Origin: an uncultured Caryophanales bacterium
GTDB lineage: Bacteria > Bacillota_I > Bacilli_A > RF39 > UBA660
NCBI GenBank assembly: GCA_905206805.1
Contig: CAJLIR010000012.1
Span: 1-34,236 of the forward strand
DNA: 34,236 nt
Direction: 5' to 3'
The position numbers and the translations under genes were made by a program. The notes under the pieces were generated by a model. The model searched no databases and had not been told where the DNA came from. It saw nothing but the letters and a program-made list of their open reading frames with translations. Positions 5,748 to 14,640 of this stretch are shown here, in pieces (within the stretch, counting starts at the first letter, position 1; every line of letters begins with the position of its first letter).

Positions 5748-6608
5748 TTACACGATTAGGAAAGCAGGACGAACACCGCCGACAATCGAAGCGCCGGTGC
5801 AACCCGAATGACCACTGTTGCTGACAACCGCGAAACGCGCAGAAGAAACGACATCTCTTAACCAGTACCAATATCTATCTCCAGCATCATTTCTAGCAAC
5901 AATCGAATCATGTCTTAACCTGAATAATGATAATTGAGAATTGTCTATTTGATAATTGTTAGGAAATGTAGATCCATTTGTAGCATTTTTGAATATTTGA
6001 CAACCATAAACCATTATCTCATTCATCAATTCTATATCAGAATCGTACCATGTTCCTCCGGTCTCACATCCATTTGAAACTGCATTTTGTAAATGATTTC
6101 TATGCTTTAATATATGACTTGTTTCAAAATCATTTTTTATTACTGTTTTAAATTGTGCTAAATTTGTTTTATACATTGCACTACCAATATAAGCTCCATC
6201 AGTTATATTACTAGCATTCATTTGTGCTGTTCCCATTATTCTTTCCGGTATCATTAAAACATGAGGTTTCGTACATTCTGTATCTCCCATGTGTAATCTA
6301 TAATTAATATCGGCTACTAAATATTTTCTACCACTTGTTTTTCCTATGATATAGTCTCCAATGAATATATCGTCAAAAGTTCCTGCTGCAATTTGTTTTG
6401 ATAATGTTCCATCATAGAATAAATCAGTAATATCTTTTCCTCTATAAATACTATTATGTGCACCTGCATTTTTTTCTACAAGTGCAGTAAGTAATGTGGA
6501 AATTTCAACTTTTTTAGTTGTCCCATTTGCCACATCAACAACAGGTAATATATCTGTTGTTTGAAGATTTTTTAATTCTTCAAGTTCTGAAATTTTTTTA
6601 ATTCCCAT
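5748..6608 (-). CDS. DGR variable protein, likely receptor-binding tail protein, 286 aa
   Basis: Target of the DGR. The N-terminus (residues 1-45, KISELEELKNLQTTDILPVV then TTKKVEISTLL) is the linker seen at the start of Firmicute phage tail-fibre proteins. Residues about 185-286 look like the C-type-lectin-type fold diversified by DGRs, with aromatic-rich R-Y-W-Y-W-L-R-D (245-252) just before the variable part and the terminal G-V-R-P-A-F (278-283). VR codes for residues 252-283. Compared with TR, 12 residues are changed: Ala257, Arg258, Val261, Ser265, His267, Gly269, Cys270, Thr271, Gly272, Ile275, Gly277 and Ala282. It follows the baseplate genes and has a strong GGAGG. Binding of a cell-surface receptor is inferred. 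Confidence 0.9.
   Translation of the reverse strand: MGIKKISELEELKNLQTTDILPVVDVANGTTKKVEISTLLTALVEKNAGAHNSIYRGKDITDLFYDGTLSKQIAAGTFDDIFIGDYIIGKTSGRKYLVADINYRLHMGDTECTKPHVLMIPERIMGTAQMNASNITDGAYIGSAMYKTNLAQFKTVIKNDFETSHILKHRNHLQNAVSNGCETGGTWYDSDIELMNEIMVYGCQIFKNATNGSTFPNNYQIDNSQLSLFRLRHDSIVARNDAGDRYWYWLRDVVSSARFAVVSNSGHSGCTGASIVGGVRPAFLIV
5761..5854 (-). repeat. DGR variable repeat (VR)
   Basis: Partner of the TR at 4991-5084, offset exactly 770 bases. On the coding strand 16 of 24 template adenines are replaced: 10 by G, 4 by C, 2 by T. Many adenines of the two AAC/AAT-rich stretches are hit. As a result the segment is about 56% G+C in a very AT-rich neighbourhood. The homology stops at both ends with ordinary (non-A) mismatches, which sets the boundaries. 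Confidence 0.96.
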
Positions 6609-6632
6609 AATTGTAAAATCCTCCTTATTTTT

Positions 6633-7499
6633 TTACATTCCAACAACTAACCTTGTATTATCCTCTGTTGCAATATAATATCCATCTTCTGTTATAATTG
6701 GTGAAATTGCATCTTCTAAATTCTCTCTTGTTTCATTTAAAATAGTAGTTAAATTATCTATTTCTAATTGTATTTTTCCTGCTGCATCTTCTGACAATTG
6801 ATTTTTCATCTTTTCAAACCAATTAGTAAATTCTTGTTCTTCAGTATTAAAGAAATTTGTCATAATATTTTTAAATTCTGTAAAATATGTATCGTGTTCC
6901 GCTTCTTGATCTTCATAATATTTCTTATATGCCTCTTGCCATTGTGCATATAATGTTGAAGTATCAACTTGATATATTAAACTTGTAACCCAAGGACATT
7001 CACTACTACCTCTACAGTCTTTTATTAAGTCTTGTGTAATTTTTATACAAGATGGACTAATCGTAATATCAGCTAATCTAAATTCAATGATGTTCTCTTC
7101 AGTATTTATTGATGGATGTACTGGGTTACTTGATGCAGTCCCTTTTCTATATACTATATTTCCTGTTCTTCCTAATTGAGTTTTATCCATTTGAGCTATA
7201 ATACTGTCTATTCTAGTTAATACATCAGAATTTTGTGCTGTAGTTATTGTCAAATTGCTTGGATTTTCAAACCACTTATCCCCAATTAGTGCATAACCTG
7301 CTGAAACTATAATATTCATCCCATTATTTGCAGTAAAAACTTGCAAATAATCGGAAGGTTCACCTTTTGGAGTTGCAAAAACACCATTACTTATTAATTT
7401 TCTATATGGTCTATTCATATCATCTGCTGAATAAACACGATCATTATTTATCGCATCAAAAAAACCAGCAGTAACTTCAAATTTTACATCGTTTTCCAT
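6633..7499 (-). CDS. Baseplate/tail-tip structural protein, 288 aa
   Basis: Begins MENDVKFEVTAGFFDAINND with a D-R-x-Y-x-A-x-D-M-N segment and a G-Y-A-L-I-G-D-K-W-F-E-N-P motif, a pattern common in Firmicute phage upper baseplate or fibre-carrier proteins. Residues about 175-260 are a charged coiled coil (WQEAYKKYYEDQEAEHDTYF...), and the C-terminus is a short beta segment. It lies between the gp37-like protein and the DGR target, so it probably links the receptor-binding protein to the baseplate. The exact family is not certain. Confidence 0.7.
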   Translation of the reverse strand: MENDVKFEVTAGFFDAINNDRVYSADDMNRPYRKLISNGVFATPKGEPSDYLQVFTANNGMNIIVSAGYALIGDKWFENPSNLTITTAQNSDVLTRIDSIIAQMDKTQLGRTGNIVYRKGTASSNPVHPSINTEENIIEFRLADITISPSCIKITQDLIKDCRGSSECPWVTSLIYQVDTSTLYAQWQEAYKKYYEDQEAEHDTYFTEFKNIMTNFFNTEEQEFTNWFEKMKNQLSEDAAGKIQLEIDNLTTILNETRENLEDAISPIITEDGYYIATEDNTRLVVGM

Positions 7500-7508
7500 T
7501 TTTGCCTC

Positions 7509-8669
7509 CTATTCACTTTTTATATTTTGAAATGTCGGTTCCATTTTATATCCATTATCATCTATACTCTCTAATATTTCAGATATCCTAACATTAATTG
7601 AAATTCCGTATTCATTTACAATATTTACAATATCACCTAGATTATAATCATCTTTATATTTATAATTAGCTCCTATAATAACATCTCCTGTAAAAGATGT
7701 AATTGATTTATATTCAGACATTTTTTCATATCCAACACTTTTTAGGTTTTCAATATAAATATTATTACATAATACTACTTCAGTAATTTCTCCATCATCA
7801 TTTTTTGTTAAAATAGCTATATTAGTTCCGTTTACTTGATAATATATTGTGCCATTTATATTCTTTTCATTACCATTAGGATAACTACTTAATAATTCAT
7901 CATAATCAATTGAACTTGAAACATCTCTTGCATCAACATATAATTCATGTCTATTAATTCCTGTTCCACTACCAATTGTAACAGTTTTTCTTTCTATTCC
8001 TTCGCCTTCTCCTGCAACAATAGCAATGTTTTTTATATTGCTATCATCTTTGGTATAATCCGTTGTAGATATGCTATCATAGTTTTGAGAAAATTGAACA
8101 TAATCACTTCTATCTTTCCCTTTATATAAAGAAAATACAAATTTTCTATCTTTTATAACAACTTTATATCCCCACTCGTAATTCTGACATAATTCTTGAA
8201 TTTTTGTACCTACACAATCATAAGTAACTTGTTCTCTTATTGTTTCTTTAAATCCTACTTTATCTGCTAATACAAAGTTTTCTATTTTTCTTTCTTTGTT
8301 GATAGGATTTATTATAGAATCCGTAATTAAAGTTCTTATATAATCTTCAACTAATCCATTAAAGTTCGTTTGTTTGGCTACTATTCTTGAATTTAGTATG
8401 TTTTTTATATCTGTACCTGTTATAATTAATTGATCTCCATTTTCTTCATCAGTTTTTATTTCAATTTTTGTTATTTCACAAACCATATCGTCATTTTTCC
8501 TAGCAATATATTTGCATTCTTTTATTTTTTTGATATTTTCAATAGTTGCAGAAATAACAAGTTCACAATCTCCCAATTCATTATATCTAGGAACCCATAA
8601 AATACTTGAATACATATCTATTATGTATTTTTTAATTAAATCTTTATCTAACAAATATAATTCATCCAT
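7509..8669 (-). CDS. Siphovirus ReqiPepy6 Gp37-like tail protein, 386 aa
   Basis: Tail-tip hub protein of the Gp37-like family, the position taken by Tal/gp27-like proteins in other siphophages. The N-terminus (L-Y-L-L-D-K, then S-S-I-L-W-V-P-R-Y-N-E-L-G-D-C-E-L) matches the family opening, in which the protein states its 'frame' domain and a W-x-x-R-Y motif. Mid and C-terminal parts are beta-rich, ending with D-Y-N-L-G-D-I-V-N-I and a V-R-I-S-E-I-L-E-S strand. It directly follows Dit, the normal order. No peptidase domain is visible, so wall digestion on entry is not evident here. Confidence 0.8.
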   Translation of the reverse strand: MDELYLLDKDLIKKYIIDMYSSILWVPRYNELGDCELVISATIENIKKIKECKYIARKNDDMVCEITKIEIKTDEENGDQLIITGTDIKNILNSRIVAKQTNFNGLVEDYIRTLITDSIINPINKERKIENFVLADKVGFKETIREQVTYDCVGTKIQELCQNYEWGYKVVIKDRKFVFSLYKGKDRSDYVQFSQNYDSISTTDYTKDDSNIKNIAIVAGEGEGIERKTVTIGSGTGINRHELYVDARDVSSSIDYDELLSSYPNGNEKNINGTIYYQVNGTNIAILTKNDDGEITEVVLCNNIYIENLKSVGYEKMSEYKSITSFTGDVIIGANYKYKDDYNLGDIVNIVNEYGISINVRISEILESIDDNGYKMEPTFQNIKSE

Positions 8670-8675
8670 ATAATT

Positions 8676-9536
8676 CTATACCCCTAAATATACACGATAA
8701 TATTTAAAACTAATGTCCACTAGCATATCCTTCTCTCCATCATCAGCTAAAAAACTAAATCTATTATCTCCAATTCCTAATTGAAAAAATGTTGATTCAC
8801 TTCTAACTTGTGGAATTAAATTATATTCAACCGCTTCTCTAGTTAAAATTACCGATTTTTTTCCTCTATTACAATTAATTATTAATTTATCATTTTTCAT
8901 AAACTTATAATCAATTATAAAATTTTCTCCTGTTTCAATATTACGAATTTCTAGCTTATTTACAGTCCCCATAAATCCAATATTAATAATTAAACCTGTT
9001 TCACTTTCACTATCGTTTATAACATTTGTTACCTTTTCAAGATCTACAGAAGAAATTGCAATAGGTTGATTACTATTTATAGAAAATGGGAAAGAGAATT
9101 TTTTTATTGTTTTTGAAATACTTTGAACTATGGTATTAATATCTTTAAAATATGGATCAGGACATAAAATAGAAATCTGTGCAACTTGTTTTTGAACGAA
9201 TATTGGAACTTCAAAAGTTTGCACATATCCTTCTATAAAAACATTTCTGTTATCATCTTCATAATAAATTTTACACCATTGTTTATTTCTAAAATATTTA
9301 TAAAGTTTTAATCTATTTTGAGAAACATCTCCATTTATATATACTGTAATAACAATTTCCCTATTGGGAATTTTTGAACTATTAAAGGCAGAACCATCTC
9401 CATTTGCATAGGTTGAAGTATTTATATTAGCATTTGGAGGGGTTATTCCTTCTATATTTGCTATTTGATAATCTTCTTCGTTATCTGTTAATTCAAGGAC
9501 TGCTCCTTTAATATTTTCAACTTTTAAAGTAAACAT
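8676..9536 (-). CDS. Distal tail protein (Dit), 286 aa
   Basis: Forms the hexameric ring that joins tail tube and baseplate. The N-terminal phage-tail domain is typical: an opening beta hairpin, then S-T-Y-A-N-G-D-G-S-x-F-N-S-S, R-E-I-V-I-T-V-Y-I, R-x-x-L-Y-K-Y-F-R-N-K and P-x-F-V-Q-K-Q-V-A-Q-I-S-I-L-C-P-D-P-Y-F (to about residue 130). A galectin-like second half follows with G-x-x-x-F-x-L-G-x-G-x-N-x-F near 252-262. Position right after the tape measure agrees. Confidence 0.88.
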   Translation of the reverse strand: MFTLKVENIKGAVLELTDNEEDYQIANIEGITPPNANINTSTYANGDGSAFNSSKIPNREIVITVYINGDVSQNRLKLYKYFRNKQWCKIYYEDDNRNVFIEGYVQTFEVPIFVQKQVAQISILCPDPYFKDINTIVQSISKTIKKFSFPFSINSNQPIAISSVDLEKVTNVINDSESETGLIINIGFMGTVNKLEIRNIETGENFIIDYKFMKNDKLIINCNRGKKSVILTREAVEYNLIPQVRSESTFFQLGIGDNRFSFLADDGEKDMLVDISFKYYRVYLGV

Positions 9537-9550
9537 TTTTGATTTCCCTC

Positions 9551-12500
9551 CTATGCATTTACTAGATTTAATAAATTCCTTGTCTGCCTATATAATTCTA
9601 GTCTAGATGGTTGTTTTGGAGCATTTATTACTTGAGTAAAATTATTAACATTAGATGTTGAATTAGATATATTGTTAATATTAGAAGCATTGTTTTTCAT
9701 TTCTTCTTTCATATCATTTGCAACAGCTTTTATCCAGCCTTTATTTCTTTCAAGAGGAACAACCGCTTCTGCTCCATTTCCTTCAAGTAAACCAACTTGT
9801 CCTTTTTCTAATACCCCACCTCTATATAATTTTGGTATATTTAATGTATTGATTCTTGATATATTTACACCTGGAATTGCATTGATTATTCCTATCGCAC
9901 CGTTAATCATATTAATAAATCCATTTACTGTGTTTTCTATCATTCCTAATAATCCATTAATACCTGATTTAACAGCTCCACTAATTGCATTTCCTATATT
10001 AGTTCCAATGTTTGAAAATTTATCACTTATTGTATTCCATAATCCTCCGAAAAAATTACCAATATTGCTAAAAATACCAGTAATATTATTCCAAGCTTCT
10101 CTAAATCTATCTCCAAACCATCCTCCTACATTAGAAAATACATTTTGTATTCCTTGCCAAGCACCTTGAAAAAATGATCCTAATTGTTCAGGTAATTGTG
10201 CTAATCCTTGAAATATAGAACTAATTATCTGTGGCAACGCCTTTAATAATTCCAAGCATATAGTTGGTATTGCTTGAACTAATGCCATAAATAATTGAAT
10301 TGCACCTTGTAGTAATACTGGTATATTTTGTATTAAAACATTAATTATAGTAGTAACAATAGTTGGTATTTGAGGAATAAGTGCTTGTATAATCAATGGT
10401 ATTGCTTGAATAATAGCCATTAACAATTGCACTGCTCCCTGTAATACAATTGGTAAATTTTCAACTAAGCCAGTAATAATAGTATTTATTATTGTTGGAA
10501 TTGCATCTACTAACGCAGGAATTATAAGTGGTATAGCTTCAACTATTGAATTTAATAATTGTACTGCTCCTTCTATCAATCTTGGAATTGCATCTGTTAA
10601 TCCATATAAAATAGTATTTATTATTTCATCAAGATTTTCTGTTAATGCAGATATTATCTCAGGGATTGCTTCAATAATTCCCATAAAGAAACTAAAGGCT
10701 GCATCGATAAGATCTGGCAAACTGTCAACCAATACTCCAATAATCTGATTTACAACTTGTACTAATGCAATAACTAGGTTTGGAATTGCATCTGTTAATC
10801 CATTTACAAGACTTATAATAATTTGAACTCCTGCTTGAAGTAATTGTGGAATTGCCATCTGCAAAACATCTATTATTTGAGGTATAATACCAATTATTGC
10901 ATCAACAACCGTTGGTAAAGCTTCAATTATTCCCTGTAGTAATTTATTCATTCCATCCATTACATCAGGTAATAGTTCTGTTATTAAATCAACAATTTGT
11001 GGGAATAACTCGATGAGTAATGATATAATACTATCAATTACAATTTTTACTTTTGGAACTATATTTTGAATAACAGTTCCTATACTATCTATTAAATTTT
11101 CCATTAAAGTATCAAAATTTGCATTTTCATCTGCCATGCCAGTTAATAAATTACTCCATGCAGACTTCATTGCTCCAATAGATCCTTGAATTGTTGTACT
11201 TGCTTCTTTTGCAGTAGTTCCTGTTATGCCCATATTATCTTGAACCAAATGTATAGCTTCAACAACATCAGCATAACTTTCAATTGTCAAATTTCCAGCT
11301 TGTCCTTGTGCTTTTGCTAATTTGTTAGCATCTCCAATAAGTCTTTCCATTTCACTTTTAGTTCCACCATATCCAAGCTTCAAATTATCAAGCATTGTAT
11401 AGTTTTGTTTTGCAAAACCTTGATATGCATTTTGTATAGATTCCATTGATGTACCCATTTTATTTGCATTGTCAGACATATCTGTAATTGCTTTATCAGC
11501 TACTTCTGCTGATTTTGCAGTATCACCATTTAAACTTTGTAATAATGATGCAGAAAATGAAGTTACAGTGTCCATATATTCATTTGCAGAAAGCCCAGCA
11601 GTTTTATATGCATTATTAGCATAATTTTCTACAATGCCTGAGCTGTCCTTAAATAATGTTTCAACACCACCAACTAATTGCTCATAATCAGAATAACTAG
11701 CTATTGCCTGTTTACCAGCATTAAGTAAAGCACCACCTAATTTCAAAATCCCATTTATGCACCCTTCAACCGCATCTGCTGCTAAATTTGCTAATGCTCC
11801 TTTAAGAACTGTAAAACCACCATTTGAAGCATCATCTGCTGATTTCCCAGCACTATCGATACTTTTATCTAATTTATCAGCAGCACTATCAAGTTCCTGC
11901 ATTTTGGTTTTATTATCATTTAAATCACCTGATAATGTTTTAATTTCTTTTGCTAAATTTTTGGCTTCTGATGAATTTTTACCATATTGTAGTACCGCAT
12001 TCTTATATGCCTCTTTTGTATCATCTACCGCTTTTTGTTGATCGTCTATTGTGTCAGATAATTTACTTGTACTACTATTAGCTCTTTCTTCAGCTTTTTG
12101 TAAATTTTGTAATTGTGTACTATAATTACTGTATTCTTTTTCAATTTTATTTACCGCAGCCTCTTGATTGTTAATAGTAACTGTTAAATTCGATATTTGT
12201 TGTTTTATGCTTGAATGAGCTTGTTCTGCGGAACTCAATTGACTTTGTAAATTTCTAACTTCATCAGAATTTTCTCCATAGGCTCTTTTTGCATCTTCTA
12301 GTTTTTTCTTCAAATTTTCAATTTCACTAGCAGACTGCTTTTCATATTTTTGTGCAGTTTGTAACTGCGTTTGATATGATTGCAATTTACTAACTTGTGC
12401 TTCCATCGTAGATTTTAATTGTTTCAACTTTGCACTTAAACCATCTGTAGACTTTGTCCAATCATCCATACCAGAACTTGCTTTTTTAAATTCGGAATTT

Positions 12501-12595
12501 GCGAGTTTAATATAATTATTAGCTTCAGATATATTCTTTTTTAAATCCGATATATCCAATTTATATCGAGTTGTAATATCTTCTCCTTTTGCCAC
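9551..12595 (-). CDS. Tail tape measure protein, 1014 aa
   Basis: Sets tail length and is ejected with the DNA. Residues 1-250 form long coiled coils (heptads rich in Lys, Gln and Ser). The 260-520 region is a TMP core with G-x-x-x-E-x-L and S-Y-S-D-Y-E-Q-L-V-G-G-V-E-T-L-F. Residues about 530-790 are hydrophobic imperfect repeats of an A-I-P-x-I-I...L-V-x-x-I-P-T-I-I-x-T-I-I type, likely membrane-interacting. After Trp/Gly-rich stretches comes the late TMP motif Y-R-G-G-V-L-E-K-G-Q-V-G-L-L-E-G-N-G-A-E-A-V-V-P-L. It starts with GTG after GGAGG. By the usual ~0.15 nm per residue rule this predicts a tail of roughly 150 nm. Confidence 0.95.
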   Translation of the reverse strand: MAKGEDITTRYKLDISDLKKNISEANNYIKLANSEFKKASSGMDDWTKSTDGLSAKLKQLKSTMEAQVSKLQSYQTQLQTAQKYEKQSASEIENLKKKLEDAKRAYGENSDEVRNLQSQLSSAEQAHSSIKQQISNLTVTINNQEAAVNKIEKEYSNYSTQLQNLQKAEERANSSTSKLSDTIDDQQKAVDDTKEAYKNAVLQYGKNSSEAKNLAKEIKTLSGDLNDNKTKMQELDSAADKLDKSIDSAGKSADDASNGGFTVLKGALANLAADAVEGCINGILKLGGALLNAGKQAIASYSDYEQLVGGVETLFKDSSGIVENYANNAYKTAGLSANEYMDTVTSFSASLLQSLNGDTAKSAEVADKAITDMSDNANKMGTSMESIQNAYQGFAKQNYTMLDNLKLGYGGTKSEMERLIGDANKLAKAQGQAGNLTIESYADVVEAIHLVQDNMGITGTTAKEASTTIQGSIGAMKSAWSNLLTGMADENANFDTLMENLIDSIGTVIQNIVPKVKIVIDSIISLLIELFPQIVDLITELLPDVMDGMNKLLQGIIEALPTVVDAIIGIIPQIIDVLQMAIPQLLQAGVQIIISLVNGLTDAIPNLVIALVQVVNQIIGVLVDSLPDLIDAAFSFFMGIIEAIPEIISALTENLDEIINTILYGLTDAIPRLIEGAVQLLNSIVEAIPLIIPALVDAIPTIINTIITGLVENLPIVLQGAVQLLMAIIQAIPLIIQALIPQIPTIVTTIINVLIQNIPVLLQGAIQLFMALVQAIPTICLELLKALPQIISSIFQGLAQLPEQLGSFFQGAWQGIQNVFSNVGGWFGDRFREAWNNITGIFSNIGNFFGGLWNTISDKFSNIGTNIGNAISGAVKSGINGLLGMIENTVNGFINMINGAIGIINAIPGVNISRINTLNIPKLYRGGVLEKGQVGLLEGNGAEAVVPLERNKGWIKAVANDMKEEMKNNASNINNISNSTSNVNNFTQVINAPKQPSRLELYRQTRNLLNLVNA

Positions 12596-12621
12596 TTACT
12601 TTCCTCCTTTCATCAAGCAAA

Positions 12622-13184
12622 CTAAAACCAGCTATCACTAGCTGGTCTTCTTATTTGTTTTTTCCTTTTATTTTTATTGTTTTGATTATTTGCTTCATCA
12701 TAAATTCGTAATCTTCTAACTAATAGAAAAATCTCTCTCATTTTTTCTTTTCTTATTGAAAATGGATCAACCGTTGGAAAACGATTACATATTTCCATTT
12801 CAAGTTCAAAGAATATTTGATAGAGGGGAATAGCAGTATTCCCCTCTTCTAGTTTTTTCCATCATTTCCTTTTGTTATTTGATTTATAGAATAAGCTATA
12901 ATTTCGGCTATAACATTCATTATTTCTTTTAATTTTGTATGTCTTAATTCTTCATCTGTTAATCCATCAAAAACTTCTTTTAGCAATGGTTTAACAATAT
13001 TCATTGAACTTGCCAAAACTTTTGCAATTGCTTTTAGTAACTCTGCTTTGTTACTAGCTTGAATATTATCAATATCAATAACATCCAACAAATCTTCTAC
13101 TGTTCCAAACATTAAATCGTAAGTTTCAGCAGTATATGTTTTTGTTATTTCTTTTTTGTCGTAGATATTTAATTTTAAATCCAT
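12622..13184 (-). CDS. Frameshifted tail assembly chaperone (gpGT-type fusion)
   Basis: A second frame continues past the stop of the 111-aa protein and is reached by -1 slippage at 12858-12852. The added 76 codons (12852-12622) read L-E-E-G-N-T, then F-F-E-L-E-M-E-I-C-N-R-F, P-F-S-I-R-K-E-K-M-R-E-I-F-L-L-V-R-R-L, and end D-S-W-F, the usual look of gpT extensions. The fusion is about 187 aa. The two forms chaperone the tape measure protein during tail assembly. There is no start codon with a ribosome binding site for the downstream frame alone, and the order tail tube - G - GT - tape measure is exactly canonical. Confidence 0.88.
12628..12647 (-). other. Hairpin at the end of the gpT frame
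   Basis: An 8-bp inverted repeat (ACCAGCTA at 12628-12635, TAGCTGGT at 12640-12647) overlaps the last codons of the frameshift extension. On the minus strand it is followed by TTTTAGTTT, so it could be a weak attenuator before the tape measure gene. Confidence 0.4.
12823..12858 (-). promoter_or_regulatory. Programmed -1 frameshift signal: slippery site plus hairpin
   Basis: On the minus strand the zero-frame codons GGA AAA AAC contain the canonical slippery heptamer A-AAA-AAC (12858-12852), directly followed by the TAG stop. Five bases later a perfect 10-bp hairpin begins (12846-12837 with 12832-12823, 4-nt loop). The hairpin is G+C-rich for this genome and correctly placed to pause the ribosome. 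Confidence 0.92.
12849..13184 (-). CDS. Tail assembly chaperone (gpG-type), 111 aa
   Basis: Short form of the tail chaperone, made when the ribosome does not slip. It opens M-D-L-K-L-N-I-Y-D, then K-T-Y-T-A-E-T-Y-D-L-M-F-G-T-V-E-D-L-L-D, the standard pattern for phage tail-chaperone proteins downstream of the major tail protein (residues 1-40), followed by helices. It ends within the slippery sequence. A clear GGAGG precedes ATG 13184. Confidence 0.9.
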   Translation of the reverse strand: MDLKLNIYDKKEITKTYTAETYDLMFGTVEDLLDVIDIDNIQASNKAELLKAIAKVLASSMNIVKPLLKEVFDGLTDEELRHTKLKEIMNVIAEIIAYSINQITKGNDGKN

Positions 13185-13199
13185 ATTTTTTTCCTCCTA

Positions 13200-13820
13200 T
13201 TAGGCTTTTGCCTTTAAAGTATCTATTGTTGTAACAGTATCAAAGAATGTACTAACATCTGCTAGGTCTTTAGATAAATCAACATTAATAGCTTTTGCAG
13301 TTTTACCTGTTTTGGTGAATTTATGTGTTGTTGAAATTCCTGTATATGTTACTTCTTGACCGTTAGAGTCTGTTCCATCATTTTCTGTTGCATGTGTACT
13401 ATCAGGAATACTAAATGTTCCTTTATGTCTCCAAACATATACTTCATCACCATTAGTTTTCTTTGTTTTATAACCAAGAGCAAAGTATTTTGTTTTTCTT
13501 TCTCCCTCAATTAATGTTCCTGTTGTTTCATCATAATCTTGTCCTGTTATAAATGCTAATTTATCTAATGGAAGTACAGATGTAGAACATTTTATTTCAT
13601 CTGCACCAACAGAGTTGATTACAATTGCAGCCATATTATTATAATATTTTGATTCACTTGAATTACTTGTACTTTTTGAAATTTCTCCAACACCAGCTAA
13701 TTCATATACCTCTCCTGTTTTGTAGCCTTCTCCTTCTTTATTATTATCAGATAATACTTCTGCCACAACTAAATCTGTGACACCTCTATACTCAACGATT
13801 TCATCTAAATTCTTATTCAT
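13200..13820 (-). CDS. Major tail protein (tail tube), 206 aa
   Basis: Polymerises into the tail tube. Starts M-N-K-N-L-D-E-I-V-E-Y-R-G-V-T-D-L-V-V-A-E-V-L-S-D, as in the phi13-type major tail protein family of Firmicute phages. Y-K-T-G-E-V-Y-E-L-A-G-V follows, with A-L-G-Y-K-T-K (about residue 122) and W-R-H-K-G-T-F-S-I-P in the second half. Mostly beta, of the usual size, with the chaperone genes directly after it. Confidence 0.9.
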   Translation of the reverse strand: MNKNLDEIVEYRGVTDLVVAEVLSDNNKEGEGYKTGEVYELAGVGEISKSTSNSSESKYYNNMAAIVINSVGADEIKCSTSVLPLDKLAFITGQDYDETTGTLIEGERKTKYFALGYKTKKTNGDEVYVWRHKGTFSIPDSTHATENDGTDSNGQEVTYTGISTTHKFTKTGKTAKAINVDLSKDLADVSTFFDTVTTIDTLKAKA

Positions 13821-13835
13821 ATAGATTTTACCTCC

Positions 13836-14180
13836 TTATAAATTTTCTATTATTCTTACTGCTATACCTCTTCCAGTTTGTGTGGGTTCATCACTTTCAA
13901 CATCATATCCTTTGCCACTCACAATAAACCCATCCCTTTTTAATTTTTCTTTTAAATTTAATAATTCTTTATCTATTAGGTCAGAATTGTTAGAATAAAA
14001 TGCAACAATAAAAAGCCATACAATTTTATGTTCTTCATTATTGTAAAAAGCATCTCCATCAGAAGACATATTTTTAAAAGTGAAGTACGATTCAGGATAA
14101 CCTTCTTCTTTATTCATCGTACCTTGTTGAAAATATGGATAATTCATGCTCTCTAATACTTTTGTTAATTTATCTTTCAT
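13836..14180 (-). CDS. Tail terminator/completion protein, 114 aa
   Basis: Small alpha-beta protein in the position between the HK97 gp10-like protein and the tail tube, where the tail terminator (which caps the tube at the head end) is found. Y-F-x-F-K-N, V-W-L-F-I-V-A-F-Y-S-N-N (strand followed by a helix) and a terminal R-G-I-A-V-R-I-I-E-N-L fit this family. Position is the stronger evidence. Confidence 0.7.
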   Translation of the reverse strand: MKDKLTKVLESMNYPYFQQGTMNKEEGYPESYFTFKNMSSDGDAFYNNEEHKIVWLFIVAFYSNNSDLIDKELLNLKEKLKRDGFIVSGKGYDVESDEPTQTGRGIAVRIIENL

Positions 14181-14639
14181 TTACCCTTCCAACCTCCTTA
14201 TTTCATTATTAAATATTTCTTGTTGTGCTTCTAATACTTCTTTTCTTGTGCTTGTACCAAAAATTGCATTATACATTTTTTTATCTTTTTTATGCTCTGC
14301 CATAATTCCAAGATTTTTTCCGTATTGGTTACTAACACTGTGGCTTTGTGTTCCATACATCAAAAAAATTGAAGCTAGTCCACCCTCGCTTATGCTAAAA
14401 CCTACTTTTACGCTTGCTAATGTACCAGCCCATTCAATTTCTGCTTCTTTTTTCAAAGCTTTTTCAGTTCTCTTAGTTTCATTATGTGGTGTAATCGCTT
14501 CTTGTGCTTTTTTTGTAATAATTTCGTGGGTTTTCTTTAATGATTTTTCTGATATATTTTTTGTATTTGCATTTAATTTATTAAGCCTTGCTATTGCTTC
14601 ATTAAAACCCTCAAATTCCAAATAAGCCTTGTTACTCAT
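14181..14639 (-). CDS. HK97 gp10-like head-tail protein, 152 aa
   Basis: Tail-completion or head-tail connector protein of the gp10 family. The start chosen is ATG 14639, which has GGTGG at good spacing. The frame is open from 14651 but without a ribosome binding site. Features: F-E-G-F-N-E-A-I-A-R-L-N-K-L, a basic helix with K-A-Q-E-A-I-T-P-H-N-E-T-K-R-T (the family's P-x-x-T-G-x-L region), and a C-terminal helix. Start and upstream stop nearly touch. Confidence 0.78.
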   Translation of the reverse strand: MSNKAYLEFEGFNEAIARLNKLNANTKNISEKSLKKTHEIITKKAQEAITPHNETKRTEKALKKEAEIEWAGTLASVKVGFSISEGGLASIFLMYGTQSHSVSNQYGKNLGIMAEHKKDKKMYNAIFGTSTRKEVLEAQQEIFNNEIRRLEG

Positions 14640-14640
14640 A

